42,200 nt of DNA, taken from IMG/VR virus record IMGVR_UViG_3300030616_000009, positions 1 through 42,200 of that record, one strand, 5' to 3'. This document shows, one piece after another, positions 7,766 to 16,079 of the stretch. The notes under the pieces were generated by a model. It was not told where the DNA came from. It saw only the letters and a program-made list of their open reading frames with translations, and ran no database searches. The stretch comes from a virus. The first letter of the stretch is position 1. Each line of letters starts with the position of its first letter. The position numbers were made by a program, and so were the translations under genes.

Positions 7766-8022
7766 TACTTAGTTAACTCCTTTAAAAACACAATCAATTT
7801 AAGATAGAACAGTACGATAAACAAGCATAAAGTTGAAAAACCAAACATCATACCAAATGAAAGAAATGCGAATAAAGGGTCAAATTTCAAGCCAAAAAAA
7901 ATAAAAATACCAAAGAAAATATTTGAAGTAGCATACCCAATAATGAACAAATATTCAAGTCCTTTAATTTTTTTATTTAACACAGGTATTGAAAAATTCT
8001 CCCAATCGCTTAATTCCATCAT
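7765..8022 (-). CDS. Two-helix membrane protein (85 aa)
   Basis: I choose the ATG at 8022, which overlaps the upstream stop as ATGA with GGTGG just before it. Hydrophobic segments are at about residues 27-47 and 55-80 (FLSFGMMFGFSTLCLFIVLF). The short N-terminus (MMELSDWENFSIPVLNKK) is amphipathic. Likely a structural membrane protein of the virion or of the host envelope during assembly; no family recognised. Confidence 0.7.
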   Translation of the reverse strand: MMELSDWENFSIPVLNKKIKGLEYLFIIGYATSNIFFGIFIFFGLKFDPLFAFLSFGMMFGFSTLCLFIVLFYLKLIVFLKELTK

Positions 8023-9083
8023 ATCCACCATAATATCTTACTTAATATCGTTCCAGTTGTATTAACTGGTGGTTGCAATTCAGCAAGTCTATTCCCTAAT
8101 GTCTGAATCTGCCCTCTTAAAGCAGGAATCGTTTTGTTCATTTCCTCAACCCATGTATAAAGTTGAAATGTTATAATCATAGTCACAAAAGCAATCCCTA
8201 AGATAATGATAAATAAAATAGTCTGACTTTTTTTGAACATTGCATTCTTTCTAATCTGATTCTCAATATAACCAGTTATGAATGCACCTGCCTCCTGTGG
8301 ATTTGTAGAAGTGTCCTCTTCATTGAAAGTAATGACCTGCATTGATTCAACATCGATGAATACACAAGGAATATTAGCAGGTAATGTCTTAATATCCTCT
8401 GCCGAAATCTGTGAATGCAACACATTATTATTTTCTTTATCCTTGTAATAAATACCTTCTTGTTTCAGCATCCAGAACCTACCATCTTGGATAATTACAT
8501 CCTCATCGAAATCCTTAATCCTGGTAGCAATCTTTTGACCACCTCTATGAACCAGATGGACAATACCAAAGTTCCTTCCCCTCAACCTTCTCATTATCTT
8601 ACATCTCATATAAGGGTCAAGGAACAACCATCCGACAATAAGACCAAGAGGAAGAAAACACATCATGCCGAACAACCAAATCAAGATGATAAAAGCAGGA
8701 TTGATATCATTTGCCATCTGTGAAAAAAAGATAATACCGATGATACCAATAGCGACAAGATATAAGGAAATCTTATTCCAGTCCTTTCCTCTCTCCTGGA
8801 CAATAACATCACTTTTTATATTTCCTGGAACTGGTACTTTCTTATTCTTTTTCATTGCCCTTTCTTTTTTTGTTAGTTTCTTCACTGGTTCTTGTTCCTT
8901 TACTGTTTGTTGCTGTTGAACCACTGGTTGGTCATCCACTTCAAAATTAACTATCTCCTCAACAACACCATTACTTTTTCCAATTGCTTCATCAATCTTA
9001 TGATTAATATCAACATGTGATTCCTTATTTTGATTTATCATTGCTTTTCTTTCTTTATTACTAACTTCAAAAATTCCTGACAT
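8019..9083 (-). CDS. Multi-domain membrane protein with C-terminal coiled coil (354 aa), probable virion protein
   Basis: ATG at 9083, overlapping the upstream stop as TAATG, with GGAGGTGG about 10 bases before. Residues 1-95 are hydrophilic and charged. Two membrane helices follow at about 104-122 and 128-152. A soluble domain of roughly 125 residues comes next (GRNFGIVHLVHRGGQK onward), then a third helix at about 286-308 (TILFIIILGIAFVTMIITF) and a coiled coil (PALRGQIQTLGNRLAEL). The layout suits a protein that scaffolds a membrane. It lies directly downstream of the presumed capsid gene and its upstream partner. Family not recognised. Confidence 0.75.
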   Translation of the reverse strand: MSGIFEVSNKERKAMINQNKESHVDINHKIDEAIGKSNGVVEEIVNFEVDDQPVVQQQQTVKEQEPVKKLTKKERAMKKNKKVPVPGNIKSDVIVQERGKDWNKISLYLVAIGIIGIIFFSQMANDINPAFIILIWLFGMMCFLPLGLIVGWLFLDPYMRCKIMRRLRGRNFGIVHLVHRGGQKIATRIKDFDEDVIIQDGRFWMLKQEGIYYKDKENNNVLHSQISAEDIKTLPANIPCVFIDVESMQVITFNEEDTSTNPQEAGAFITGYIENQIRKNAMFKKSQTILFIIILGIAFVTMIITFQLYTWVEEMNKTIPALRGQIQTLGNRLAELQPPVNTTGTILSKILWWI

Positions 9084-9619
9084 TAGAACATGCCACCTCC
9101 ATCATCATCATCACCTTGGTCAAAAACATAATCGGCAGTTGTTTTCTTTTTCTTAGATTTTTTTCTTAGGAAACTAAAACCAGGTCTCGAAGTTGATTTA
9201 GGTTGCATGAATGCCTGGAAAAATCTTTCTTTTCCACCCATGTTAGATGTCATCCTTAGTTCCCCTTTGAACTTCCTCCAAAGGACATTGAAAACTGGAA
9301 TCCACATCTCATCATTCTGTGCCATACCACAACAATTTACCAACAGACCATAATCAATCTGATATAAACGAAGAGTCTTTTCATTATCTATATCACCTAA
9401 AACAATCTGAGGGTCATCAGTCACCTTCCACCCTTGAGTAGCAACATCCTTTGTTTGCGAACTAATCAAAGCATACTGATGCCCATAAGGATTATCCGGT
9501 GAATATGATAACTTCTGAGTCTCCTGAGTATATTCACCAAAACCTGATTGCTTATCAGTCTTTACATTAAATCTTTCGTTTAATTCCTCAAGTAAAGTTT
9601 TACTATCAACGTCACCCAT
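9083..9619 (-). CDS. Hypothetical soluble protein (178 aa), first gene of the operon after the capsid gene
   Basis: The ATG at 9619 (MGDVDSKTLLEEL) lies about 25-30 bases downstream of a TATA box, so translation is probably leaderless; an upstream in-frame TTG would be at or before the transcription start. The middle has WIPVFNVLWRKFKGELRM. The C-terminus has a Lys-rich patch (FLRKKSKKKK), then an acidic Gly-rich tail (DQGDDDDGGGMF). It may bridge DNA and membrane proteins; that is inference only. Confidence 0.7.
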   Translation of the reverse strand: MGDVDSKTLLEELNERFNVKTDKQSGFGEYTQETQKLSYSPDNPYGHQYALISSQTKDVATQGWKVTDDPQIVLGDIDNEKTLRLYQIDYGLLVNCCGMAQNDEMWIPVFNVLWRKFKGELRMTSNMGGKERFFQAFMQPKSTSRPGFSFLRKKSKKKKTTADYVFDQGDDDDGGGMF

Positions 9620-9640
9620 TGTATTATCAAACAATGAAAA

Positions 9641-9656
9641 AATGATTTATATAAAT
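9641..9656 (-). promoter_or_regulatory. TATA-box promoter for the operon starting at 9619
   Basis: Minus strand AATTTATATAAATC is a near-ideal archaeal TATA box, and the ATG at 9619 lies 25-30 bases downstream, at the usual transcription start. The ATGTTACA box of the late-type promoters is not present, so this operon may be timed differently. Confidence 0.6.
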
Positions 9657-9668
9657 TATGATACTAAT

Positions 9669-9709
9669 AAAAAAAAAGGAAAGGAGAGAGAGGAAAATGT
9701 GTGTCCTCT
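9669..9709 (-). terminator. Hairpin plus T-run after the capsid-like gene
   Basis: Just beyond the capsid-like stop codon the minus strand forms a 6-bp stem (AGAGGA / TCCTCT, 9-base loop), then a C/T-rich stretch and nine T in a row. T-runs terminate archaeal transcription. It would separate the capsid transcript from the operon starting at 9619. Confidence 0.6.
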
Positions 9710-9714
9710 TATCT

Positions 9715-9933
9715 TTAGAATCCTCGAGCAACCATAACAAGTGCTAACAATGCGAGAAATGTTGGTACAACACTGAGAACAGTGTTTGCAATTCCAGTTA
9801 TGTTAGAACTGTTAAGGACTTCTTGGATAGTTGGTATAGCAACTGCTGAAATAACAATAATCACAATAACTATTGATATTACGAAATCAACAGGATTTAC
9901 TGCACCAGAGAATCCTTCATTCTTTACAAACAT
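9715..9933 (-). CDS. Two-helix protein resembling the major capsid protein of spindle-shaped archaeal viruses
   Basis: 72 residues: a short N-terminus (MFVKNEGFSGAVNPVD), helix 1 at about 17-36 ending in AIPTI, a short loop with two sequons (NSSNIT), helix 2 at about 53-69 beginning SVVPTFLAL, and an ARGF end. This layout, including a VP or IP at each helix end and an N-T loop, is that of the VP1-type capsid proteins of fuselloviruses and similar spindle-shaped viruses. It has its own late-type promoter, a near-perfect ribosome site (GGAGGTGA, 7 bases) and its own terminator, as expected for the most abundant virion protein. GAVNPVDF also resembles the start of archaeal pilins, so a pilin-like subunit is the main alternative. 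Confidence 0.6.
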   Translation of the reverse strand: MFVKNEGFSGAVNPVDFVISIVIVIIVISAVAIPTIQEVLNSSNITGIANTVLSVVPTFLALLALVMVARGF

Positions 9934-9973
9934 CTTTCATTCACCTCCGTAATCTTAAATGATAATAGTTGAA

Positions 9974-10003
9974 TAAAATGTCAAACTATATAAACCGTAA
10001 CAT
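9974..10003 (-). promoter_or_regulatory. Late-type promoter, copy 2 (capsid-like gene)
   Basis: Minus strand: ATGTTACGGTTTATATAG followed by TTTGACATTTTA. TATA core about 9985-9996, start codon at 9933 after a leader of about 30 bases with a strong ribosome site. Shared with 5876-5908 and 23211-23240. Confidence 0.75.
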
Positions 10004-10033
10004 ATGAAAAACTTTTAAAATTGGTCTAAAATT

Positions 10034-10432
10034 CTAATTTTTACAAGTTACAATCTTATCAATACTATCAACCTTTCTTTCCGATAAAAGTGGATGTTCC
10101 TCTTCATCCTTTAACAGTAACACACAATAATTATCACGTTTAACCCAACCAAGTTTTTGAAAATCCTTCAGGAGATATTTAGCATCAACCTGCTTCAAAC
10201 GAAACTTTCTACTAATCTCATCAAGCATCCTATCTACTTGAACCGGTGAAAATCCTATATCGTTCAACAGATATAATCCTATCTTTTTTCTTAACTCTGA
10301 CTTCTTTGCAATACGAATATTCATGACTAAAGAATAATAAGACTTTATTGGGATGTTATTGAATAAATATTTTTCTTTTAATCTTGAATACACCATATGA
10401 TGTATAGGATAAATCGTTATCTCCGATACCAT
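10034..10432 (-). CDS. Small basic protein, possibly DNA-binding (132 aa)
   Basis: Starts MVSEITIYPIHHMVYSRLKE, overlapping the upstream membrane gene by 16 bases. The centre (KKSELRKKIGLYLLNDIGFS, then VDRMLDEISRKF and LLKDFQKLGWVKRDNYCVLLL) has the helix-helix-strand rhythm of a winged helix, with GWVKRDNYCVLL as a possible wing. It is the last gene of the long operon beginning at 23153, just before the capsid promoter. A regulator or core protein are both possible. Confidence 0.6.
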   Translation of the reverse strand: MVSEITIYPIHHMVYSRLKEKYLFNNIPIKSYYSLVMNIRIAKKSELRKKIGLYLLNDIGFSPVQVDRMLDEISRKFRLKQVDAKYLLKDFQKLGWVKRDNYCVLLLKDEEEHPLLSERKVDSIDKIVTCKN

Positions 10433-10698
10433 TTTATCAAACCAAGTCCAATAACAATACCTGCAAGAATAGCAAAAATCAATCGCAACTGTGGAATAAA
10501 TTCAAACACTCCAAAACCAAGAGGAATCATAGCGACAACCATGACCTCGAATGGCAGAAGCAACAGCATCATAAGCATGATAAAGAATAAAAAAATAACT
10601 GCACCAATCAATAAAGGATTACCTAATAGTTCATTTCCAAGATATTCAAATGATTCGATAATAGAATCGAAAATAGCGACAATGAAAAATGCTTTCAT
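10417..10698 (-). CDS. Small integral membrane protein (93 aa)
   Basis: Begins MKAFFIVAIFDSIIESFEYL. Hydrophobic segments lie at about residues 31-60 (LLIGAVIFLFFIMLMMLLLLP) and 65-90. It ends KWYRR. It directly follows a four-helix membrane protein with no gap, within the surface-protein operon, and is probably part of a membrane complex with the giant NosD protein. No family recognised. Confidence 0.72.
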   Translation of the reverse strand: MKAFFIVAIFDSIIESFEYLGNELLGNPLLIGAVIFLFFIMLMMLLLLPFEVMVVAMIPLGFGVFEFIPQLRLIFAILAGIVIGLGLIKWYRR

Positions 10699-11172
10699 CT
10701 AATCTCTCCCTGAAACAAAAGTAATCATTACCAATAACAACAGTACATTATACACAGCAAGTAAAATGAAATTCAAAGGAAATGCTAACCCTTCACCATT
10801 TGCAAAATCAACTATTGGGAAGAAAAATATGTTAGCAACCATACTAATCAACAATGCAGGAATCGCAAAAGAAAGCACTGTTGCACCCATCTGACCAGTA
10901 CCACTAAATCCAATTAAAATCGCCACAATCACAGATGTTGCAATTGCACCAACACCAAGAGATGATTTCATATAATCAACCATGTTTGCAAGAAAATCAC
11001 CTGCATCAATATTCCATTCCTCATAATGAAACTCACCATCAGAATCAAATGCTTCATCAAATTCTAACCAACTAATTGCAGGTGAAGTATATCCAAAAAG
11101 AAACATTCCTATGATAAAACCAAGCATAATCAAAGCAAATACAGCAACACTACCATCGACATCTTTTATCAT
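10699..11172 (-). CDS. Membrane protein with acidic loop (157 aa)
   Basis: The ATG overlaps the end of the giant NosD gene as ATGA. After MIKDVDGS comes a membrane helix (VAVFALIMLGFIIGMFLFGY), an acidic loop of about 40 residues (FDEAFDSDGEFHYEEWN), then three helices in the second half. Coupling to the giant surface gene suggests the products act together. The first helix might be a signal anchor. No family recognised. Confidence 0.72.
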   Translation of the reverse strand: MIKDVDGSVAVFALIMLGFIIGMFLFGYTSPAISWLEFDEAFDSDGEFHYEEWNIDAGDFLANMVDYMKSSLGVGAIATSVIVAILIGFSGTGQMGATVLSFAIPALLISMVANIFFFPIVDFANGEGLAFPLNFILLAVYNVLLLLVMITFVSGRD

Positions 11173-14100
11173 CTATTAGACCCCCGACTCATCAAAAACA
11201 TCAAGAAACCATAAACAAGCCATGTCGCAACATAAATAATCCAGATACTTACACCACTGAATACCATATCAGGTTTCAAAGCAAAAAATATTCCCATGAT
11301 TATCAAACCTGCAATACCCACCTTTGAACCTGCACCAAATTTATATAAGAACCCCATTGCAAGAATACTGATAGTGACAGATATTACCAGATATATCAGT
11401 TTTGGAATATCTGAAACAGTTTCCTGTAAGTTATTCCAATAAATATAATACATCCTGCAACCGTCTTCAATACCAAATGTATATTCACTGAAATTTACTT
11501 TTTTAAATGTGCAAACCACACTATATTTTCCAGTGCTGTTAGTGAATGTGTAACTTATACTTCCACCAGATGATGTCGTAAGATTATTTGAATATAATAA
11601 AGACCAGTTAAAATATGTTGCATTATATTCATATACTCCCATGCTGAAATATTCAATCTTATTATCAGTCGATGTGATGTTGAACCATACAGTGAAACTA
11701 TTATTGAAATAATATTGAGTTGGTTCAATAGACCAGATTATGTTATCAAATAACTTCTCACTATCCGGCATAGAACCCTCATCAAGTTCCATCCTGAATG
11801 TTTTATAAATGTCCTCTGTGTAAATGATATCTGGTGGTTCCCATTCATCATACACAGTGGTATAATATGTCTTCGTTATTTTTACCTTATAAAGTGTTCC
11901 CGGTATCAACCAACAATCTATCTGACCATCAGCATCGCTTAGTTCAATCAGCACTGGTTCATATTGTGCAGAAGTATTTATGTATCTTGATATTGTAATC
12001 TTTGCACCTTCTAATGCTTCATTATATTCATTCTTTACATCAATGACATAATGAGAAGCATATGATTCAGTTGACCAACAATAATAGTTCACTTTTAACT
12101 TGGTGCTGTTCTCATCCATCGCAGATGGATTCACTGTCAAATAATTACCAGTAACCGTATAAAGAGTATCATCAACCTCAACCCATCCACCATAAATTGA
12201 TGCATTCCATACATACACACCAACTATACGTTTTGGTTCACAATTCAATGTGACAGTCTCATCAGTCAGATAATCATCAATATCCTCTGTTGTTGTCTGT
12301 AATATATCCTCTGTTGTTGGTGGAATATAATCACCACCACTTGGGTCTCCACCACCACTCTCATCTGGTGGCAGATAAAAGTTTATTGCATACCAGTAAT
12401 TATCATATAAATCCCAAACCTGAGTCTGAGTCTTATATCCATCCTTTGAAATCTGAATATGGATATTCTGTCCATTTGGTACATCATCAACACTTATCCT
12501 AAATGGATTATTACCTGATGTATTATAATATGTTTCAGTTCCCTGTTCATTGGTTATAAACACTGTGTAATTCTCAATGTGAATCGTTGGATTTGTTTCT
12601 TTAAACACATTTAATTCAAGTCCACCCCATCTAAGATATGTAATGATACTGTAAACATCATCCCCATTTATTTCTACATAACTCCAACCAGAAACAAAAT
12701 TCAAATCATTTACACCACTAATATATGATACGTTACTTGTACCATTGTAAAATGTATCATCATGATTCGGGTCATTCTGATAACCAGTTAGATTCATCGA
12801 AAGAACGGTACTGGTTGCACCTTGTCCGATATCCCAATCAATATCTAAGGTAGTACCAGTCAATGTTCCTGTAAGGTTCTGTGGTGGTTCTGGTAACGTA
12901 TAATTCGTTGCTGATGCATAACCACTACTTACATCAATAAAATAACCCCATGCCCTGTAAAAATAAATCGATGCAGGAGTCAAACCTGTATCCTGATATG
13001 CACTTGCTGACCCATTATATATCTGAGTTCCATCATCTACATCTGCCGGATAACTTCCTGTTTTTCTCACAATTATCGTATCATGAGTTGGGTCTGATTT
13101 AATCCAAGATAAATTCATAACAGTATGATTATGAGCATATACAACAAATGCTGATGGTTGACCTGCTTCTGCCGATGTTGATGCATTAAATGTTGCATTA
13201 GTCTCTGAATATAATCCTGAATCTGGATTAAATGAATATGCTGAGAAATTATACATTGTATCTTGAACTAATCCTCCAATGGTATCAATTGTTGGTGTTG
13301 GTATGTTTGTTTTATTAGCACATTCATATCCATTGAATCTACTTGGATATCCTGACTGCCCTGATATGTTTCTATAAATCACTGTATTGGTTGCATTAGT
13401 TCCACCATACCATTGAACATCAATAGTAGTTAAACCACTCCCAACATCAGTAATTGAAACTGGTTGCTGTGGATTCGTATACGCATCATCAAGAACATTC
13501 CCACCAAAACCGGTAGTATCATTCCATACATAAGCACGATAATAATAATGAGTTCCATAATCAAGACCAGTATGATTGTATGATACACTTGATGTATTCA
13601 CTAAAAAGATGCCTGTTGCTTTACTTCCAGGTATATTATCTTTTGCATACACAATATAAAGACTGTCCACACCTTCTGTTTCATCCCATGTAATATTTAT
13701 AACACTTGTATTATAATTTGATGCTGTAAAATTATCAACAGCACCAGATAATGTAATGAAAGTCCGATGATTCCCATATACCGTTCCATTCTCATTATTT
13801 GAAACAGTTCTTAAATGATATAATGTACCTGGTTCAAGATTCAACATAACAACATCCGTTGAATAATTAACAACAACATAAACCTGAGTGCAAATCCCAT
13901 TCTCATTATGCTCACCAGTTAAACTAACACCTGCCTGAATATCAGCAATACTTGACCAATTCCATGTTTCCTTTGTATACGGATTTGTTTCATATTTAGT
14001 ATTAATATCATACCAATTCTCGGTACCAGGTGTCATAATTGTTCCAAAAAAAGTATCACTATCAGTTCTCAATAATGTCTTATAAAATCTATGATTACCT

Positions 14101-16079
14101 GTTGAACCATATACTAATGCATGTACTGTCACATTATGAATCGCATATGAATCATTATAACTATCTATATCAATTGAATATAAATCATTAGCATATGGAT
14201 GACCAGTCCATGTCGAAGGTACCTCATATACGATAGTGACCATGCCATCCTGAGTTGCATCATCAACTAACAAATAATGTGCTGTGCTAACTGGTTCCTC
14301 ATATGCAATACCAGTTATATCACCTGCACCATCTGGTCTTAAAGTCATGGCATATGTTCCAGATGTTGTATTGAAATCTCCTGTACTATTCATTTGCTGT
14401 GTTTGGGTCAGATTACCATATGATAATGTAGTTCCATATTCAAACCAAACAGTGCAATTCATCCCACCTGTATCGTTAAGATATCCTCTTAATATTGCAT
14501 TTGTTATATTCACATTAGTCGCATTAAAAGTCCAAACATCTGATGCTGATGCTTCCGAATAAAAAGTGAATGTTTCATTATCATAATAAACACTATCTGA
14601 AACATTAACAAAAATAACGTATAAATTATTTCCAGATGAAAAACTAATCGATGTATTGATGGTTCCATTATATGTTGTTCCACTACTATTCCCAATATCA
14701 GGACTTGTTTCAATAGTCCAATTCATCTCATCACCTGATGGGTCATAAATATAACAACTAAAATCTTCGATTGATTCAGAGATATTCGTTGAACCATCAA
14801 TAATAGAAGCATTGTTTTTAACAACAACTGGTGAAGAACCATTATCCCACATAAGCCAAGAAGGACAATAAGGTGTATAGATATAATATTCAGTATAGAC
14901 AGTAATACCCCAAGTACCATCTTTATCAACATGATAGTCATAAAGACCGTCATCAACATCAACAGTAATACCCCAAGTACCATAGTCTGATATTGAATAT
15001 TTATAAGAAAAATTATTAGTTAATGGGTAATAATCACCTGAAATATTACTCCCATCAGTAAAAGGCACATCTGTATCACCAATCTTATCTCCATCGTAAT
15101 CAACACCATCATAATCAATCCAATAATTACCACCAATATTTGTTCCACCGAGAATGTTGATACCACTTGTTTTAGATATATTCCAACTTATATTCTCAAC
15201 ACCAGAATTAATCACTAATAAATCATCAACATAATCTCCAAAATAATTATTATATATAGTAGAATTATCGGTGTTAACTAATTGTATATTAACATCATTT
15301 CCCATCAAGGTATTATTTTTTAGTATGATATTCTTTGTATTTCCAGTTTCCTGAAAACCTGCAAGATAAATACCTGAACTTGTCGAAGGATAAAATACAT
15401 GATTTTTAATCTCATTATCTGCAATCAAACAATCCCTGCATGTAACCAGTTGAATACCGTCATCATAATTACTAAAAACTGTGCAATTATGTATGCTTAA
15501 ATTATGAGAATTATTTGCATTAATACCATCACCTTTACCAGAAGAAATATTACAATTATTTATAGTTACATTTTCTGATTTGATATCAATGACACCAATG
15601 TACCCAAGGTCTGAAAAATCAACATCAACAGCATTCGTAATATTCAACTGAGAAATGAGTACATTATCAGCACTAATGTTCAATGTAATATTATAATCAG
15701 ATGAACAAACTATAAATGTATTTTCTGTTCCATTTCCAATTATAGAAATCGATTTTGTAACATTCAAAGATTCATCATAAATACCATCAAAAACATGGAT
15801 TATTCCACTTTCTGAAATATTTAACAATGCTTCATTTACAGTTGCAACATGATTACTATCATACCATCCACCAATGGCATTATCATCAACATAAACATTA
15901 TAATTTTCAGTTAGAACATCAACAGTAATACCCCAAGTACCATTATCCTCTACCTGATAATTTTCAGTTAGAACATCAACAGTAATACCCCAAGTACCAT
16001 TATCAACAATCACATATGCACCTGAAGCAATATTTGAAATAAATAATAATATTAAAAAACAATTAATTAACCACTTCAG
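11169..16079 (-). CDS. Giant NosD/beta-helix and FN3 surface protein with C-terminal membrane helices (about 1636 aa, CTG start proposed)
   Basis: From the GTG at 16013 the frame gives 1614 residues but no signal peptide. Extending to an in-frame CTG at 16079 adds (M)KWLINCFLILLFISNIASGAY, a good signal sequence; the CTG overlaps the upstream stop as CTGA and has GGTGGTG 5-8 bases before it. Order of parts: two DNGTWGITVDVLTENY repeats; a right-handed beta-helix of the NosD/PbH1 type (about 60-330, with NCNIS, GIYL and NNYFG turns); two more GTWGITV repeats; then about 1000 residues of sequon-rich Ig/FN3-like domains; a carboxypeptidase-regulatory-like module (EGAKITISRYI, then DADGQIDCWLIPGT); and three membrane helices at the end. 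NosD folds bind polysaccharide or form viral spikes. Likely a spike or receptor-binding protein. Confidence 0.85.
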   Translation of the reverse strand: MKWLINCFLILLFISNIASGAYVIVDNGTWGITVDVLTENYQVEDNGTWGITVDVLTENYNVYVDDNAIGGWYDSNHVATVNEALLNISESGIIHVFDGIYDESLNVTKSISIIGNGTENTFIVCSSDYNITLNISADNVLISQLNITNAVDVDFSDLGYIGVIDIKSENVTINNCNISSGKGDGINANNSHNLSIHNCTVFSNYDDGIQLVTCRDCLIADNEIKNHVFYPSTSSGIYLAGFQETGNTKNIILKNNTLMGNDVNIQLVNTDNSTIYNNYFGDYVDDLLVINSGVENISWNISKTSGINILGGTNIGGNYWIDYDGVDYDGDKIGDTDVPFTDGSNISGDYYPLTNNFSYKYSISDYGTWGITVDVDDGLYDYHVDKDGTWGITVYTEYYIYTPYCPSWLMWDNGSSPVVVKNNASIIDGSTNISESIEDFSCYIYDPSGDEMNWTIETSPDIGNSSGTTYNGTINTSISFSSGNNLYVIFVNVSDSVYYDNETFTFYSEASASDVWTFNATNVNITNAILRGYLNDTGGMNCTVWFEYGTTLSYGNLTQTQQMNSTGDFNTTSGTYAMTLRPDGAGDITGIAYEEPVSTAHYLLVDDATQDGMVTIVYEVPSTWTGHPYANDLYSIDIDSYNDSYAIHNVTVHALVYGSTGNHRFYKTLLRTDSDTFFGTIMTPGTENWYDINTKYETNPYTKETWNWSSIADIQAGVSLTGEHNENGICTQVYVVVNYSTDVVMLNLEPGTLYHLRTVSNNENGTVYGNHRTFITLSGAVDNFTASNYNTSVINITWDETEGVDSLYIVYAKDNIPGSKATGIFLVNTSSVSYNHTGLDYGTHYYYRAYVWNDTTGFGGNVLDDAYTNPQQPVSITDVGSGLTTIDVQWYGGTNATNTVIYRNISGQSGYPSRFNGYECANKTNIPTPTIDTIGGLVQDTMYNFSAYSFNPDSGLYSETNATFNASTSAEAGQPSAFVVYAHNHTVMNLSWIKSDPTHDTIIVRKTGSYPADVDDGTQIYNGSASAYQDTGLTPASIYFYRAWGYFIDVSSGYASATNYTLPEPPQNLTGTLTGTTLDIDWDIGQGATSTVLSMNLTGYQNDPNHDDTFYNGTSNVSYISGVNDLNFVSGWSYVEINGDDVYSIITYLRWGGLELNVFKETNPTIHIENYTVFITNEQGTETYYNTSGNNPFRISVDDVPNGQNIHIQISKDGYKTQTQVWDLYDNYWYAINFYLPPDESGGGDPSGGDYIPPTTEDILQTTTEDIDDYLTDETVTLNCEPKRIVGVYVWNASIYGGWVEVDDTLYTVTGNYLTVNPSAMDENSTKLKVNYYCWSTESYASHYVIDVKNEYNEALEGAKITISRYINTSAQYEPVLIELSDADGQIDCWLIPGTLYKVKITKTYYTTVYDEWEPPDIIYTEDIYKTFRMELDEGSMPDSEKLFDNIIWSIEPTQYYFNNSFTVWFNITSTDNKIEYFSMGVYEYNATYFNWSLLYSNNLTTSSGGSISYTFTNSTGKYSVVCTFKKVNFSEYTFGIEDGCRMYYIYWNNLQETVSDIPKLIYLVISVTISILAMGFLYKFGAGSKVGIAGLIIMGIFFALKPDMVFSGVSIWIIYVATWLVYGFLMFLMSRGSNR
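15899..16013 (-). repeat. Tandem 60-bp coding repeat (GTWGITVDVLTENY)
   Basis: Two nearly identical 60-base units encode (V/E)DNGTWGITVDVLTENY at the mature N-terminus of the giant NosD protein. About 330 residues later, at 14895-14995, two diverged copies of GTWGITV recur. The repeat pairs bracket the beta-helix domain. Confidence 0.85.
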
